Positions 1 through 8,172 of a stretch of 64,000 nt of DNA are shown one piece after another (position 1 is the stretch's first letter; every line of letters begins with the position of its first letter). The translations under genes and the position numbers were made by a program. Below the pieces are notes generated by a model. The model made no database searches, had not been told where the DNA came from, and saw only the letters and a program-made list of their open reading frames with translations. Source of the stretch: Flavobacteriales bacterium (GTDB taxonomy: Bacteria > Bacteroidota > Bacteroidia > Flavobacteriales_F > PHOS-HE28); contig CP064979.1 of the NCBI GenBank assembly GCA_016699575.1, positions 806,001 to 870,000 of the forward strand, given 5' to 3'.

Positions 1-712
1 CCAGGCTCACGTTCTGTCCGGCCTTGATGGTACCACGGCTCACGCGGCCCACGGCGATACGCCCTTGGAAGCTGCTGTAGTCGAGGCTGGTGATGCGCAT
101 CTGCAGTGTGCCGTCCACCTTCTTCGGGGCAGGGATCTTCTCCAGGATCACATCGAGCAGGTAGCTCACGTCCTCGGTCGGTGTCTTCCAATCGGGGCCC
201 ATCCAGCCCTGCTTGCTGCTGCCGTAAACCACGGGAAAGTCGAGCTGGTCCTCATTGGCGTCGAGCGCGAACATGAGGTCGAACACCTGCTCGTGCACTT
301 CCTCGGGCGTGCAGTTCGGCTTGTCCACCTTGTTGATCACCACGATGGGCTTCAAGCCGAGCGCGATGGCCTTGCCCAGCACGAAGCGCGTCTGCGGCAT
401 GGCGCCTTCGAAGGCATCCACCAGCAGCAGCACACCATCGGCCATGTTCAGTACGCGTTCCACCTCACCACCGAAGTCGCTGTGGCCTGGGGTGTCGATC
501 ACGTTGATCTTCACTCCTTTGTAGCGCACGCTGACGTTCTTGCTCAGGATGGTGATGCCCCGCTCTCGCTCCAGGTCGTTGTTGTCGAGCAGCAAATCGC
601 TGGTCTCCTGGTTCTCACGGAAAAGCTGGCACTGGTGCAGGATGCGGTCCACCAGTGTGGTTTTGCCGTGGTCGACGTGGGCGATGATGGCGATGTTGCG
701 GAGCTCGGTCAT
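1..712 (-). CDS. typA: Translational GTPase TypA/BipA, N-terminal part (runs off the window)
   Basis: The reverse strand encodes a ribosome-associated GTPase starting at the ATG complementary to 710-712 (MTELRNIAIIAHVDHGKT). All GTP-binding motifs are visible: P-loop AHVDHGKTT, switch I ERERGITI, DTPGHSDFGGEVERV (G3) and NKVDK (G4). The sequence then enters domain II (RMTSLDYSSFQGRIAVGR is typical of TypA rather than EF-G or LepA). TypA binds the 70S ribosome and supports subunit assembly and stress or cold growth. Only the first ~237 residues are inside the window. It is divergent from the lipoprotein gene at 831, with ~118 bp between the starts. Confidence 0.95.
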   Translation of the reverse strand, partial: MTELRNIAIIAHVDHGKTTLVDRILHQCQLFRENQETSDLLLDNNDLERERGITILSKNVSVRYKGVKINVIDTPGHSDFGGEVERVLNMADGVLLLVDAFEGAMPQTRFVLGKAIALGLKPIVVINKVDKPNCTPEEVHEQVFDLMFALDANEDQLDFPVVYGSSKQGWMGPDWKTPTEDVSYLLDVILEKIPAPKKVDGTLQMRITSLDYSSFQGRIAVGRVSRGTIKAGQNVSL

Positions 713-830
713 GGTCGGATGAGTACAGGGCCGTGAAAAACGGCGCGCGAAAGTAGCCGTATGGCCTATGCCGGAGAACCATCACCTTGCTCCACTTTTG
801 CCGGGCTCCGCGACATCCGGAGGTTGGAAC

Positions 831-1751
831 ATGGATTTCACACCGTCTACGCGCTCCCTTCGTTCAGCCCTGCCCGTTTTGTTCGTGGCCTCACTGTTCG
901 GATGCCACCGCCCCGACCACCAGGAGTCCTTCCCGTTCGTGGTCGGCAGCGATAGTTTGTCGTTCGAAGGGGAATTCCGCTTGAGGGATGGCGCAGGTGA
1001 ATGGATGCGGTGCGCCGATGGCAAGCGCTTCAAGACCGTAGGCACCGGAGTGGACAGTCTGATCATGCTCTACACGACCCAAGTAGGCCATATGGGCGAT
1101 GCGGTGAAGGTCTGGTTGCTGGGCGGTTGGTCGGCGGACAGCACTGTGGTGGCGCACCGGCTGGTGCATCTGGCCCCGGCACTTCGGTGTGCGGCATTGC
1201 CCAACTCATCGAACAGCGGCAGCTTCGTGCTCTCGTACGGAACGCCGGGCCGTGACGAGCGGCGCGCCCAACTCGACCTTTTCCCATCAGGTTTGGCCGT
1301 GCAGTATTCCACTTTCCGCGAAGCGACCGAGCGCGAGGAATTCGGTTCGTGGGGCATGGACAGCGACGGCCTACTGCAACTCACTTGGCCACAACGGCCA
1401 TTGGTGCTCTCGTTCCAAGTGCGGGGTGACAGCCTCGTGCAGCATAACGCCCGCAACGTCGATGCCATCGCCACGTTCGTGCGCACCGGGGGCCCGGAGC
1501 GTGGGCGCGGCACGCTGGGGATCGTGCTGGCCCTGCTCAGCGAGGTGACCTCCAAGCCCCAACGGACTTTCGATGCCGCCACTCTGGGCACACCATTGGC
1601 CGCATTGGAGGTGAACGACACTGCCATGATGCGGTTGGCCGACCTTCTGGTTGAACGCCACGGCATGGGCCCCGAGGTCCGCGAGCGCCGTTGGAGCAGC
1701 ATTAGCACCCTTCAGGACCTCTTGGAACTCGCACGCACCCTTGAGCGGTGA
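831..1751 (+). CDS. Predicted outer-membrane or periplasmic lipoprotein of unknown function
   Basis: A 306-residue protein. The ATG at 831 is chosen over an upstream in-frame start because GGAGG lies 7 bp before it and the signal peptide begins here. The N-terminus is a lipoprotein signal: a basic start, hydrophobic core (LPVLFVASLFG) and a lipobox ending in Cys. The first mature half has a short FEGEFRLRDGAGEW...CADGKRF stretch that loosely recalls small NlpE-like beta-barrel lipoproteins, but this is too weak for a name. No catalytic motif was found. It lies upstream of tRNA-Arg with no obvious operon partner. Confidence 0.75.
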   Translation: MDFTPSTRSLRSALPVLFVASLFGCHRPDHQESFPFVVGSDSLSFEGEFRLRDGAGEWMRCADGKRFKTVGTGVDSLIMLYTTQVGHMGDAVKVWLLGGWSADSTVVAHRLVHLAPALRCAALPNSSNSGSFVLSYGTPGRDERRAQLDLFPSGLAVQYSTFREATEREEFGSWGMDSDGLLQLTWPQRPLVLSFQVRGDSLVQHNARNVDAIATFVRTGGPERGRGTLGIVLALLSEVTSKPQRTFDAATLGTPLAALEVNDTAMMRLADLLVERHGMGPEVRERRWSSISTLQDLLELARTLER

Positions 1752-1809
1752 CCTCTGATCCCCACGGCTATCTTCGCCGCCCGCTTGCCCGCCGCAGGCA
1801 GGTTCTTCC

Positions 1810-1883
1810 GGCCCCGTAGTTCAATTGGATAGAATGACAGATTCCGGTTCTGTTGGTTACAGGTTCGAGTCCTGTCGGGGTCA
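1810..1883 (+). tRNA. tRNA-Arg (anticodon CCG)
   Basis: A 74-nt cloverleaf folds by eye. The acceptor GGCCCCG (1810-1816) pairs with CGGGGTC (1876-1882, one G-U), followed by discriminator A. The D arm is GTTC/GAAT, the anticodon stem ACAGA/TCTGT encloses TTCCGGT (anticodon CCG, reading CGG Arg), and the T arm is ACAGG-TTCGAGT-CCTGT. The 3' CCA is not encoded. A hairpin terminator follows immediately. Confidence 0.95.
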
Positions 1884-1891
1884 CTGAAAAT

Positions 1892-1924
1892 AGGGGCGAC
1901 GTTGAGGTCGCCCCTCTCCTTTTC
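1892..1924 (+). terminator. Rho-independent terminator of tRNA-Arg
   Basis: Stem AGGGGCGAC (1892-1900) and GTCGCCCCT (1907-1915) with loop GTTGAG, followed by CTCCTTTT. It ends 1 bp before the ATG of the S4-domain gene, so that gene's translation start sits against the tRNA terminator. The gene probably depends on read-through or on a promoter within the tRNA unit. Confidence 0.85.
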
Positions 1925-1925
1925 C

Positions 1926-2285
1926 ATGCGCATCGACAAGTTCCTCTGGTGCGTGCGCCTCTTCCCCACGCGGAGCGCGGCAACTGAGGCTTGCCGCAGC
2001 GGTCGCGTGCAAGTGGCCGATCGCGAGGTGAAGCCCGCCGCGGAAGTCGCCGCCGGAGCGGAAATAGCCGTGCGTGTGCCTCCCATCTGGAAACGCTTCG
2101 AGATCCTGGCGCTGCCCACTTCGCGGGTGGGAGCCAAACTGGTGCCCGGCCAGCTGCGTGAAACCACCCCGTTCGCGGACCTGGAGAAGCTGGAACTCGC
2201 CCAGCGCACACGAGGGGGCTACCACGGCGAAGGGCGCCCCACCAAGCGCGACCGGCGCGATCTGGAGCGCTTTTCCGGTGAATGA
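1926..2285 (+). CDS. S4-domain RNA-binding protein, Hsp15/HslR-like
   Basis: A 119-residue basic protein starting MRIDKFLWCVRLFPTRS, the classic N-terminus of the Hsp15-type S4 domain. Residues ~1-65 carry the alphaL RNA-binding motif (RSAATEACRSGRVQVAD). The tail ERPTK-like segment (GEGRPTKRDRRDLERF) is the usual basic C-terminus of this family. Hsp15 binds free 50S subunits carrying a nascent chain and helps recycle them. An upstream in-frame start at 1902 would lie inside the tRNA terminator, so 1926 is preferred. It is followed by a 77-bp gap and the PDZ gene. Confidence 0.88.
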   Translation: MRIDKFLWCVRLFPTRSAATEACRSGRVQVADREVKPAAEVAAGAEIAVRVPPIWKRFEILALPTSRVGAKLVPGQLRETTPFADLEKLELAQRTRGGYHGEGRPTKRDRRDLERFSGE

Positions 2286-2362
2286 GCACTTAACTCGTTT
2301 TGGCGTTCGTTAACAGCGCCTCCCTACGCACCCCGGTAGTTTCGCTCCTGTCAAGAACGAAC

Positions 2363-3916
2363 ATGAACACCGCACGTTCCACCATCAGTTTGCTGGCCAT
2401 GCTGGCCCTCGCGCCCAGTTGTTCGGCACAAGCGCAGGACAAGGAAGCACCGAAAGCCCGCATCAACATCACCGTTACCGAGAACGGTGAAACCAAACGC
2501 CTCGAACGCGAAGTGCCGTTGAACGACGCCGAGGCCATACAACAAGCGCTGAAAGAGATGGGCGTGCTGGATGAAATGACGATCGAGAACGGCGCAAACC
2601 GCATCGAGATCAACATCCGCAAGCGCGATGACGACGGCGTGCTGAAGGACATGGACATGAGCATGTTCCTTGATGCTCCCGAGGCCATGGTGTGGGCCGA
2701 AGCACCCGGTGAACCCCGCGCGTACCTCGGTGTCTACTCCGGCAATTGGAACCAGAGCACTTGCGAAGACGACAAGAAGGCCAACAAGAACAACACCACC
2801 GTGAGAGAAGGTGCATGCGTCACCCATGTGATCGAAGGCACGGCTGCGGAAAAGGCCGGACTGAAGGAAGGTGATGTGATCGTGGAGATCGACGGCAAGG
2901 AGGTGAAGAACCATGGTTCGCTTACAGAGGCCATCCGCTCGCACAAACCCGGCGAAGCGGTGAAGGTGGTGTACTGGCGCGACGGCAAGAAGGGTTCCAC
3001 GACGGCCACGCTGGGCGAACACGAAAGCGAAGGCTACAAATACAGCTACTACGGTGGCCATGGCGACGGGCATGGAGATGGGCATGGCGGCTGGACCTAC
3101 TCGTTCAGCGGTGGTGGTTCGTTCCTGGGCGTGGTGCCCGGTGGTCAGGTGAACGGTGGCCTGCAAGTGGAAGATGTCGTCGACGGCAGCAGCGCAGAGG
3201 AAATGGGCCTGCAGGACAATGACGTCATCAAGAAGCTGAACGGAACGGAGATCGGTGACTTCGATGATCTGGTGGATGCCGTTGACGGAACTGAGCCCGG
3301 AGCGGAAACGGTTCTGCTGGTGGAGCGCGATGGAAAGACAATGGTGCTTTCAGGCAAGATGGGCGGCGACGAGCCCATGGTGATCGAGATGCCTGACATG
3401 CCCGAGATGCCCGAAATGCCGGAGATGCCGCCCATGGCACCCATGTACCGCATGCCGCAATGGAACGGCCTTCCACCGGAGTACCAAGAAGAGATGCAGC
3501 GCGAAATGGAGCAATTGCGCCGCGAAATGGACGACCTCCGCGATGAGCTGAACGGCCAGGTGCGCCGCGAAATGCGGGTGGTGATCGAGCGGCGCGAACT
3601 GACGCCCGAAGAGACGGACGTGCTGCGCAAGAAAGGCGTGGCCGGGCTCGACAACAAACTGGTGCTTGAAGAAGTCCGCTGCTTCCCGAACCCGAGCGAT
3701 GGGTTCTTCCGCCTGCAGTTCGACCTGCCGGGCAAAGGCGACCTGAACGTGGACGTGCACGATGCCAAAGGCGAGCGTGTTTACCACGAAAGCGTCAGCG
3801 ATTACGAAGGGGCCTACGAACGCACCCTCAACCTGAGCGGCAAGCCCGATGGCACCTATTTCCTTGTGATCACCCAGAACGGCAAGACGCACACCCAGAA
3901 GCTCGTCAAGGAGTAA
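2363..3916 (+). CDS. Secreted two-PDZ-domain protein with T9SS type-A sorting domain
   Basis: 517 residues from the ATG at 2363, which starts a signal peptide (NTARSTISLLAMLALAPSCSAQA). An alternative start 63 bp upstream would bury the signal. PDZ domain 1 spans ~120-218 (YLGV...AAEKAGLKEGDVIVEIDGKEV) and PDZ domain 2 ~250-330 (FLGVVPGG...AEEMGLQDNDVIKKLNG). They are joined by a His/Gly-rich HGDGHGDGHGG linker. A Met-Pro-Glu repeat (MPEMPEMPEMPP) follows, then a charged coiled coil (~373-413) and a C-terminal sorting domain (~438-517: CFPNPSDGFF...GTYFLVITQNGKTHTQKLVKE). There is no protease domain, so it is probably a cell-surface scaffold or binding protein. A strong terminator follows. 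Confidence 0.88.
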   Translation: MNTARSTISLLAMLALAPSCSAQAQDKEAPKARINITVTENGETKRLEREVPLNDAEAIQQALKEMGVLDEMTIENGANRIEINIRKRDDDGVLKDMDMSMFLDAPEAMVWAEAPGEPRAYLGVYSGNWNQSTCEDDKKANKNNTTVREGACVTHVIEGTAAEKAGLKEGDVIVEIDGKEVKNHGSLTEAIRSHKPGEAVKVVYWRDGKKGSTTATLGEHESEGYKYSYYGGHGDGHGDGHGGWTYSFSGGGSFLGVVPGGQVNGGLQVEDVVDGSSAEEMGLQDNDVIKKLNGTEIGDFDDLVDAVDGTEPGAETVLLVERDGKTMVLSGKMGGDEPMVIEMPDMPEMPEMPEMPPMAPMYRMPQWNGLPPEYQEEMQREMEQLRREMDDLRDELNGQVRREMRVVIERRELTPEETDVLRKKGVAGLDNKLVLEEVRCFPNPSDGFFRLQFDLPGKGDLNVDVHDAKGERVYHESVSDYEGAYERTLNLSGKPDGTYFLVITQNGKTHTQKLVKE

Positions 3917-3934
3917 CGCGACGGGCATCACGTG

Positions 3935-3967
3935 GAAAGAGGCCGGTGGATCCCACCGGCCTCTTTC
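3935..3967 (+). terminator. Strong hairpin terminator after the PDZ gene
   Basis: A perfect 15-bp stem, GAAAGAGGCCGGTGG (3935-3949) with CCACCGGCCTCTTTC (3953-3967), and a 3-nt loop. The descending arm itself supplies CTCTTTC in place of a long T run. It ends 16 bp before the next ATG, so the holin-like gene is transcriptionally separated unless read-through occurs. Confidence 0.8.
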
Positions 3968-3983
3968 GCATCTTCACGCCGCG

Positions 3984-4340
3984 ATGAAACTGCTGATCCG
4001 ACTTGCACTTTCCACGTTGGCCGTACTGGTGGCCGAACGCCTGTTGCGCGGCGTGCACATCGATGAGTGGACCACCGGCATCATCGTGGCCATCGTGCTG
4101 GGGCTGGTGAACACGTTCATCCGGCCGGTGCTCATCCTGTTCACACTTCCGGTCACATTGCTCTCATTGGGACTGTTCATCCTGGTCATCAACGCAGGCA
4201 TGGTGATGCTCGTGGACCGTTGGATAGACGGCTTCCGCGTGGACGGCTTCTGGTGGGCCCTCGGCTTCAGCCTGATGCAATGGGCCGTGCAGGGCTTCCT
4301 CAATGCGCTGGAAGGCGGGCAGAAGAAACCGGAGGAGTGA
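3984..4340 (+). CDS. Phage-holin-4-superfamily (YvlD-like) small membrane protein
   Basis: 118 residues with four hydrophobic segments. The family signature is clear: RPVLILFTLPVTLLSLGLF followed by LVINAGMVMLVDRWIDGF, as in the Phage_holin_4_2/YvlD family (PF04020-type). Despite the name, chromosomal members are ordinary inner-membrane proteins of unknown role, and no lysis genes are near. It ends 98 bp before the convergent AIM24-family gene, with a long inverted repeat between them. Confidence 0.85.
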   Translation: MKLLIRLALSTLAVLVAERLLRGVHIDEWTTGIIVAIVLGLVNTFIRPVLILFTLPVTLLSLGLFILVINAGMVMLVDRWIDGFRVDGFWWALGFSLMQWAVQGFLNALEGGQKKPEE

Positions 4341-4357
4341 GTCTCAAGTGTCAAAGC

Positions 4358-4424
4358 CCAAGTAGCAAGTATCAAGACCCAAGACGGGTTGCCCGCCTCT
4401 TGAACCTTGACACTTGCTACTTGG
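4358..4424. repeat. Intergenic inverted repeat between convergent genes
   Basis: CCAAGTAGCAAGTATCAAG (4358-4376) is complementary to CTTGACACTTGCTACTTGG (4406-4424) with one mismatch over 19 bp. Weaker pairing continues outward. The CAAGTAGCAAGTATCAAG wording looks like a dispersed palindromic intergenic element. Its position between convergent genes would let it act as a bidirectional transcription stop. Confidence 0.6.
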
Positions 4425-4438
4425 ATCTTGGCACTTTC

Positions 4439-5239
4439 TCAGTTGTCGCCGTCGAGCAGACCGCCCAAACCACCGAGCAAGCTGCCTTCGCCCTTGCGGC
4501 TGCCACCCAGTTTCGGTGAGGCACGCACGATGTTATCGGCCAAACGGCTGAAGGGCAGGCTTTGGATCCACACGTGCCCCGGGCCTTGCAGCGTGGCGAA
4601 GAACAAGCCTTCACCACCGAACAGTGTGTTCTTGATGCCGCCCACGAACTCGATGTCGTAGTTGACGCTGCTGGTCATAGCCACCAGGCAGCCGGTGTCA
4701 ACACGCAGCTTTTCGCCGGGTTGCAGATCGCGTTGCACCGTGGTGCCACCCGCGTGGATGTACACCTGGCCATCACCATCAAGCTGCTGCATGATGAAGC
4801 CTTCGCCTCCGAAGAGACCCGCGCCGATCTTCTTCTGGAACGCGATGCCGATGCTGACGCCCTTGGCGGCACAGAGGAACGAATCCTTCTGGCAGATGAG
4901 GCGTTGGCCGTAGTCGCGCAGATCGAGCGGTAGGATCTTGCCGGGATAGGCCGCCGCGAACCACACCGTGCGGCGCATGTTCACCTGGTTGGTGTAGGCC
5001 GTCATGAAGAGACTTTCACCGGTGAGGATGCGCTTGCCTGCACCCCACAGCTTGTTCAGGAAGCTCTGCTCCTGCCCGTTGCCATCGCCGAAGATGGTCT
5101 GCATCTGCACGCCCTCGTCCATCATCATCAGGGCACCAGCCTCGGCCAGTACGGTCTCTTGCGGGTCGAGCGTGATCTCCACGCACTGCATGTCGTCGCC
5201 GACGATGCGGTGGTCCAGTTCGTGTGCTTTGCGGGTCAT
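4439..5239 (-). CDS. AIM24/TIGR00266-family protein
   Basis: A 266-residue protein starting MTRKAHELDHRIVGDDMQ at the ATG complementary to 5237-5239. An upstream in-frame start is unlikely because it would run into the divergent promoter region. It shows the family hallmarks: an early AGALMMMDEGV, a central SLFMTAYTN, the glycine-rich IGAGLFGGEGFIMQQLDGDG, GCLVAMTSSVNYDIEFVGG and a second FGGEGLFFATLQGPG. These proteins form a double-stranded beta-helix-like trimer. The yeast homologue is mitochondrial AIM24, and the bacterial function is unknown. There is no signal peptide, so it should be cytoplasmic. It is divergent from the E1 gene. Confidence 0.88.
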   Translation of the reverse strand: MTRKAHELDHRIVGDDMQCVEITLDPQETVLAEAGALMMMDEGVQMQTIFGDGNGQEQSFLNKLWGAGKRILTGESLFMTAYTNQVNMRRTVWFAAAYPGKILPLDLRDYGQRLICQKDSFLCAAKGVSIGIAFQKKIGAGLFGGEGFIMQQLDGDGQVYIHAGGTTVQRDLQPGEKLRVDTGCLVAMTSSVNYDIEFVGGIKNTLFGGEGLFFATLQGPGHVWIQSLPFSRLADNIVRASPKLGGSRKGEGSLLGGLGGLLDGDN

Positions 5240-5340
5240 GGGGGAAGGTGGTCGGAATGTGCGGCCAAAGCTATCGGCATGCGGAAGGCCCGACCAGCCA
5301 GCCGCCAAGTAATTTGGCCGCTCACGTAATCCCGCACCCC

Positions 5341-7440
5341 GTGCTGAAGACCGCCGACCCGCAGAGCACCATTGACAACGCCATCCTGCTGCGCGCTTGG
5401 GAGCTCATGTGCACGGCCAAGGCGATGACCGAACTCTACGAAGAGCACTTCAAGTTCACGAGCAAATACGTGCACGCGACCAGTCGGGGGCATGAGGCGA
5501 TCCAGCTCGCGCTCGGTTTGCAGTTGAAGCCGCAGGACTTCGTGGCGCCCTACTACCGCGACGACAGCATCCTGCTCGGCATCGGCATGCGGCCCTATGA
5601 GCTGATGCTGCAACTGCTGGCCAAACGCGACGACCCCTTCAGCGGCGGGCGCAGCTACTACTGCCACCCGAGCTTGAAGCGCGAGGGTATGCCACGCATC
5701 CCGCACCAGAGCAGCGCCACGGGCATGCAGGGCATCCCGACCACGGGCATCGCGCTTGGCTTGTGGTACAAAGAGCAAGCAGGTCTACCGCACGACATGA
5801 ACGGTGGCACCGGCAACGACGCTCCTGTTGTGGTGTGCTCGTTCGGCGATGCCTCCATCACCGAAGGCGAAGTGGCCGAAGCCTTCCAGATGGCGGTGCT
5901 GAAGAGCCTGCCCATCATCTACCTGGTGCAGGACAACGAGTGGGACATCAGTGCCCACGCACCGGAGTTCCGCAAGGGAGATGCAACAGCCTACGCCAAG
6001 GGATTCCCGGGCTTGGAAACGCGCACCATCGACGGCACCGACTTCTTCGAGAGCTATGCCACACTGCAAGAAGTGATCGCCACGGTGCGCAAGGAACGCC
6101 GCCCCTTCCTGGTGCATGCGAAAGTGCCCCTCCTCAACCACCACACGAGCGGTGTGCGCATGGACTTTTACCGGAGCGAGGAGAACCTGGCCGAACACCG
6201 CAAACGCGACCCGCAACCGCGCTTCCTGCAACAATTGCTCGACCATCGGCTGCAACTCGACGGCCTGAAGAAGCTCGAGCAACAGGCCATCGCCACGGTG
6301 AAGACCGATTTCGAGCTGGCCCGCAACGCCGAGGACCCGCGCCCGGAGGATGTGACTACGCATGACTTCGCTCCCACCCCGGTTACGGAGGAGAAAGGTG
6401 AACGCGCACCCGCTGATCGCGAGCCCACCGTGATGGTGGACAGCGCCCTGTTCGCCATACGCGAGCTGATGCAGGAAGATCCGCGCTGCCTGCTCTACGG
6501 ACAGGATGTTGGTGCCCGCCTCGGTGGCGTGTTCCGCGAGGCAGCTACGCTCGCAAAGACCTTCGGCGACCATCGTGTGTTCAACACGCCCATCCAGGAA
6601 GCGTTCATCGTGGGCAGCACGGTGGGCATGAGCGCCGCCGGGTTGAAGCCGATCGTGGAGGTGCAGTTCGCCGATTACATCTGGCCGGGCCTGAACCAGC
6701 TCTTCACGGAAGTAGCGCGTTCGTGCTACCTCACCGTGGGCAAATACCCTGTGAGCTGCATCCTGCGCGTGCCCATCGGGGCGTACGGCAGCGGTGGACC
6801 GTACCACAGCAGCAGCGTGGAGAGCGTGCTCTGCAACATCAAGGGCATCAAGATCGCGTACCCCAGCACCGGCGCCGACCTGAAGGGATTGATGAAGGCC
6901 GCCTACCACGACCCGAACCCGGTGGTGATGCTCGAGCACAAAGGCCTCTACTGGAGCAAGATCAAAGGCACTGAGGAAGCCAAGAGCATTGAACCTTCGC
7001 CGGATTACATCGTACCGTTCGGCAAGGCACGCGTGGTGCAAGAAGCAGATGCTGCGCGCGTTGCGAAAGGCGAAGCCGCCGTCATTGTCACCTACGGCAT
7101 GGGCGTTTACTGGGCGAAGGCCGCGGCGAAGAACCACCCTGGCTGCATCACCATCATCGACCTGCGCACGCTTGTGCCGCTGGACGAGGAGACCGTGATG
7201 ACCGCGGTGCGCAGCCACGGCCGTTGTTTGGTGGTGACGGAAGAACAACTGACCAACTCCTTCGCACAAGCACTGGCCTCGCGCATCAGCAACGAGTGCT
7301 TCACGGCCCTTGATGCACCCGTGCGCACGCTCGGCGCATTGGACATGCCGGCAGTGCCGCTGAACAGCACATTGGAAGCTGCAATGATCCCGAGTGGGGA
7401 GAAAGTCGGCGCAGCGCTGGAGCAATTGCTGCGTTACTGA
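5341..7440 (+). CDS. 2-oxoacid dehydrogenase E1, fused alpha and beta subunits
   Basis: A single ~699-residue chain. The alpha half (~1-330) carries the thiamine-diphosphate motif GDASITEGEVAEAF...NEWDIS near residue 169 and the alpha N-terminal ELYEEHFKFTSKYVHATSRGHEA. The beta half (~362-699) has the transketolase-like LLYGQDVGARLGGVFREA, QEAFIVGSTVGMSAAG and a C-terminal domain with VVTEEQLTNSF. E1 decarboxylates branched-chain 2-oxoacids (or pyruvate) and passes the acyl group to E2. The GTG at 5341 is chosen because the upstream in-frame codons overlap the divergent neighbour's start; the exact start is uncertain. The stop overlaps the next ATG (TGATG). E2 and E3 are not nearby. Confidence 0.88.
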   Translation: MLKTADPQSTIDNAILLRAWELMCTAKAMTELYEEHFKFTSKYVHATSRGHEAIQLALGLQLKPQDFVAPYYRDDSILLGIGMRPYELMLQLLAKRDDPFSGGRSYYCHPSLKREGMPRIPHQSSATGMQGIPTTGIALGLWYKEQAGLPHDMNGGTGNDAPVVVCSFGDASITEGEVAEAFQMAVLKSLPIIYLVQDNEWDISAHAPEFRKGDATAYAKGFPGLETRTIDGTDFFESYATLQEVIATVRKERRPFLVHAKVPLLNHHTSGVRMDFYRSEENLAEHRKRDPQPRFLQQLLDHRLQLDGLKKLEQQAIATVKTDFELARNAEDPRPEDVTTHDFAPTPVTEEKGERAPADREPTVMVDSALFAIRELMQEDPRCLLYGQDVGARLGGVFREAATLAKTFGDHRVFNTPIQEAFIVGSTVGMSAAGLKPIVEVQFADYIWPGLNQLFTEVARSCYLTVGKYPVSCILRVPIGAYGSGGPYHSSSVESVLCNIKGIKIAYPSTGADLKGLMKAAYHDPNPVVMLEHKGLYWSKIKGTEEAKSIEPSPDYIVPFGKARVVQEADAARVAKGEAAVIVTYGMGVYWAKAAAKNHPGCITIIDLRTLVPLDEETVMTAVRSHGRCLVVTEEQLTNSFAQALASRISNECFTALDAPVRTLGALDMPAVPLNSTLEAAMIPSGEKVGAALEQLLRY

Positions 7441-8081
7441 TGGCCGCAGCGGAGCAGCATATCAGCGTTCCCCGCACCGCGCGCTACTACACGTTGGGTG
7501 CTGAGGGCAGCAGAGAAATGTGGTTGGTGCTGCACGGTTATGGCCAATTGGCGCGCTATTTCCTGCACCACTTCGAGGGCTTGGAGGAAGGTCGCCTCAT
7601 CGTTGCGCCCGAAGGTCTCAGCCGCTTCTACCTCGATGGTTCCTTCGGACGTGTAGGTGCAAGTTGGATGACACGTGAGGACCGGGAGACCGAGATCGCT
7701 GACCAGATAACGTACCTGGACGCCCTGGCCGCGCGGGTGTCCGGCAAGGCAGCGCTGCCCGTGAACGTGCTTGGATTTTCCCAAGGCGTTGCCACGGCCT
7801 GCCGTTGGGCCGCCATGGGCAGGACCCGCATCCAGCGCATTGTCGTTTGGGGTGGAAGCATGCCGCCGGAGTTGGGACAGGATCCCACGGCTCATCCATG
7901 GCGGGAATGCCGGTTCGACCTGGTGCACGGCAAGGCCGACACCGTGGTGGGAGCCGACGTTCTGGAGCGCAACGCCGCGCTGCTAAGAAGCACCAGCGTG
8001 CCTTTCACCGTTCATGAGCACGATGGTGGCCACACGCTCGACCGTCTCCTGCTGGGCCGCTTGTTGGGTACGGATCGTTAG
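7440..8081 (+). CDS. Alpha/beta hydrolase, phospholipase/carboxylesterase-like
   Basis: 213 residues, overlapping the E1 stop by one base (TGATG), so probably translationally coupled. Features of a small esterase are present: an oxyanion-hole LHGYGQLARYFLHHF near residue 30, the nucleophile elbow GFSQG around residue 113, an acidic residue after FDLVHGKAD (~163) and the catalytic His in HDGGHTLDR near the C-terminus. There is no signal peptide. The substrate is unknown; thioester or carboxylester hydrolysis near an E1 gene is possible but speculative. Confidence 0.85.
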   Translation: MAAAEQHISVPRTARYYTLGAEGSREMWLVLHGYGQLARYFLHHFEGLEEGRLIVAPEGLSRFYLDGSFGRVGASWMTREDRETEIADQITYLDALAARVSGKAALPVNVLGFSQGVATACRWAAMGRTRIQRIVVWGGSMPPELGQDPTAHPWRECRFDLVHGKADTVVGADVLERNAALLRSTSVPFTVHEHDGGHTLDRLLLGRLLGTDR

Positions 8082-8172
8082 CTTGGGTTTCCCATTGCGC
8101 GCCAGGAGGTGTGCGGTCCGTACAACCTCGGCACCGCCTTCCGTGTCTATACTGGCACAAACAAAACAAGAC

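Noticed and set aside
3984..4340. Prophage sign from the phage-holin-type protein
   Set aside because: The YvlD-like family is commonly chromosomal; no lysis, capsid or integrase genes are near.
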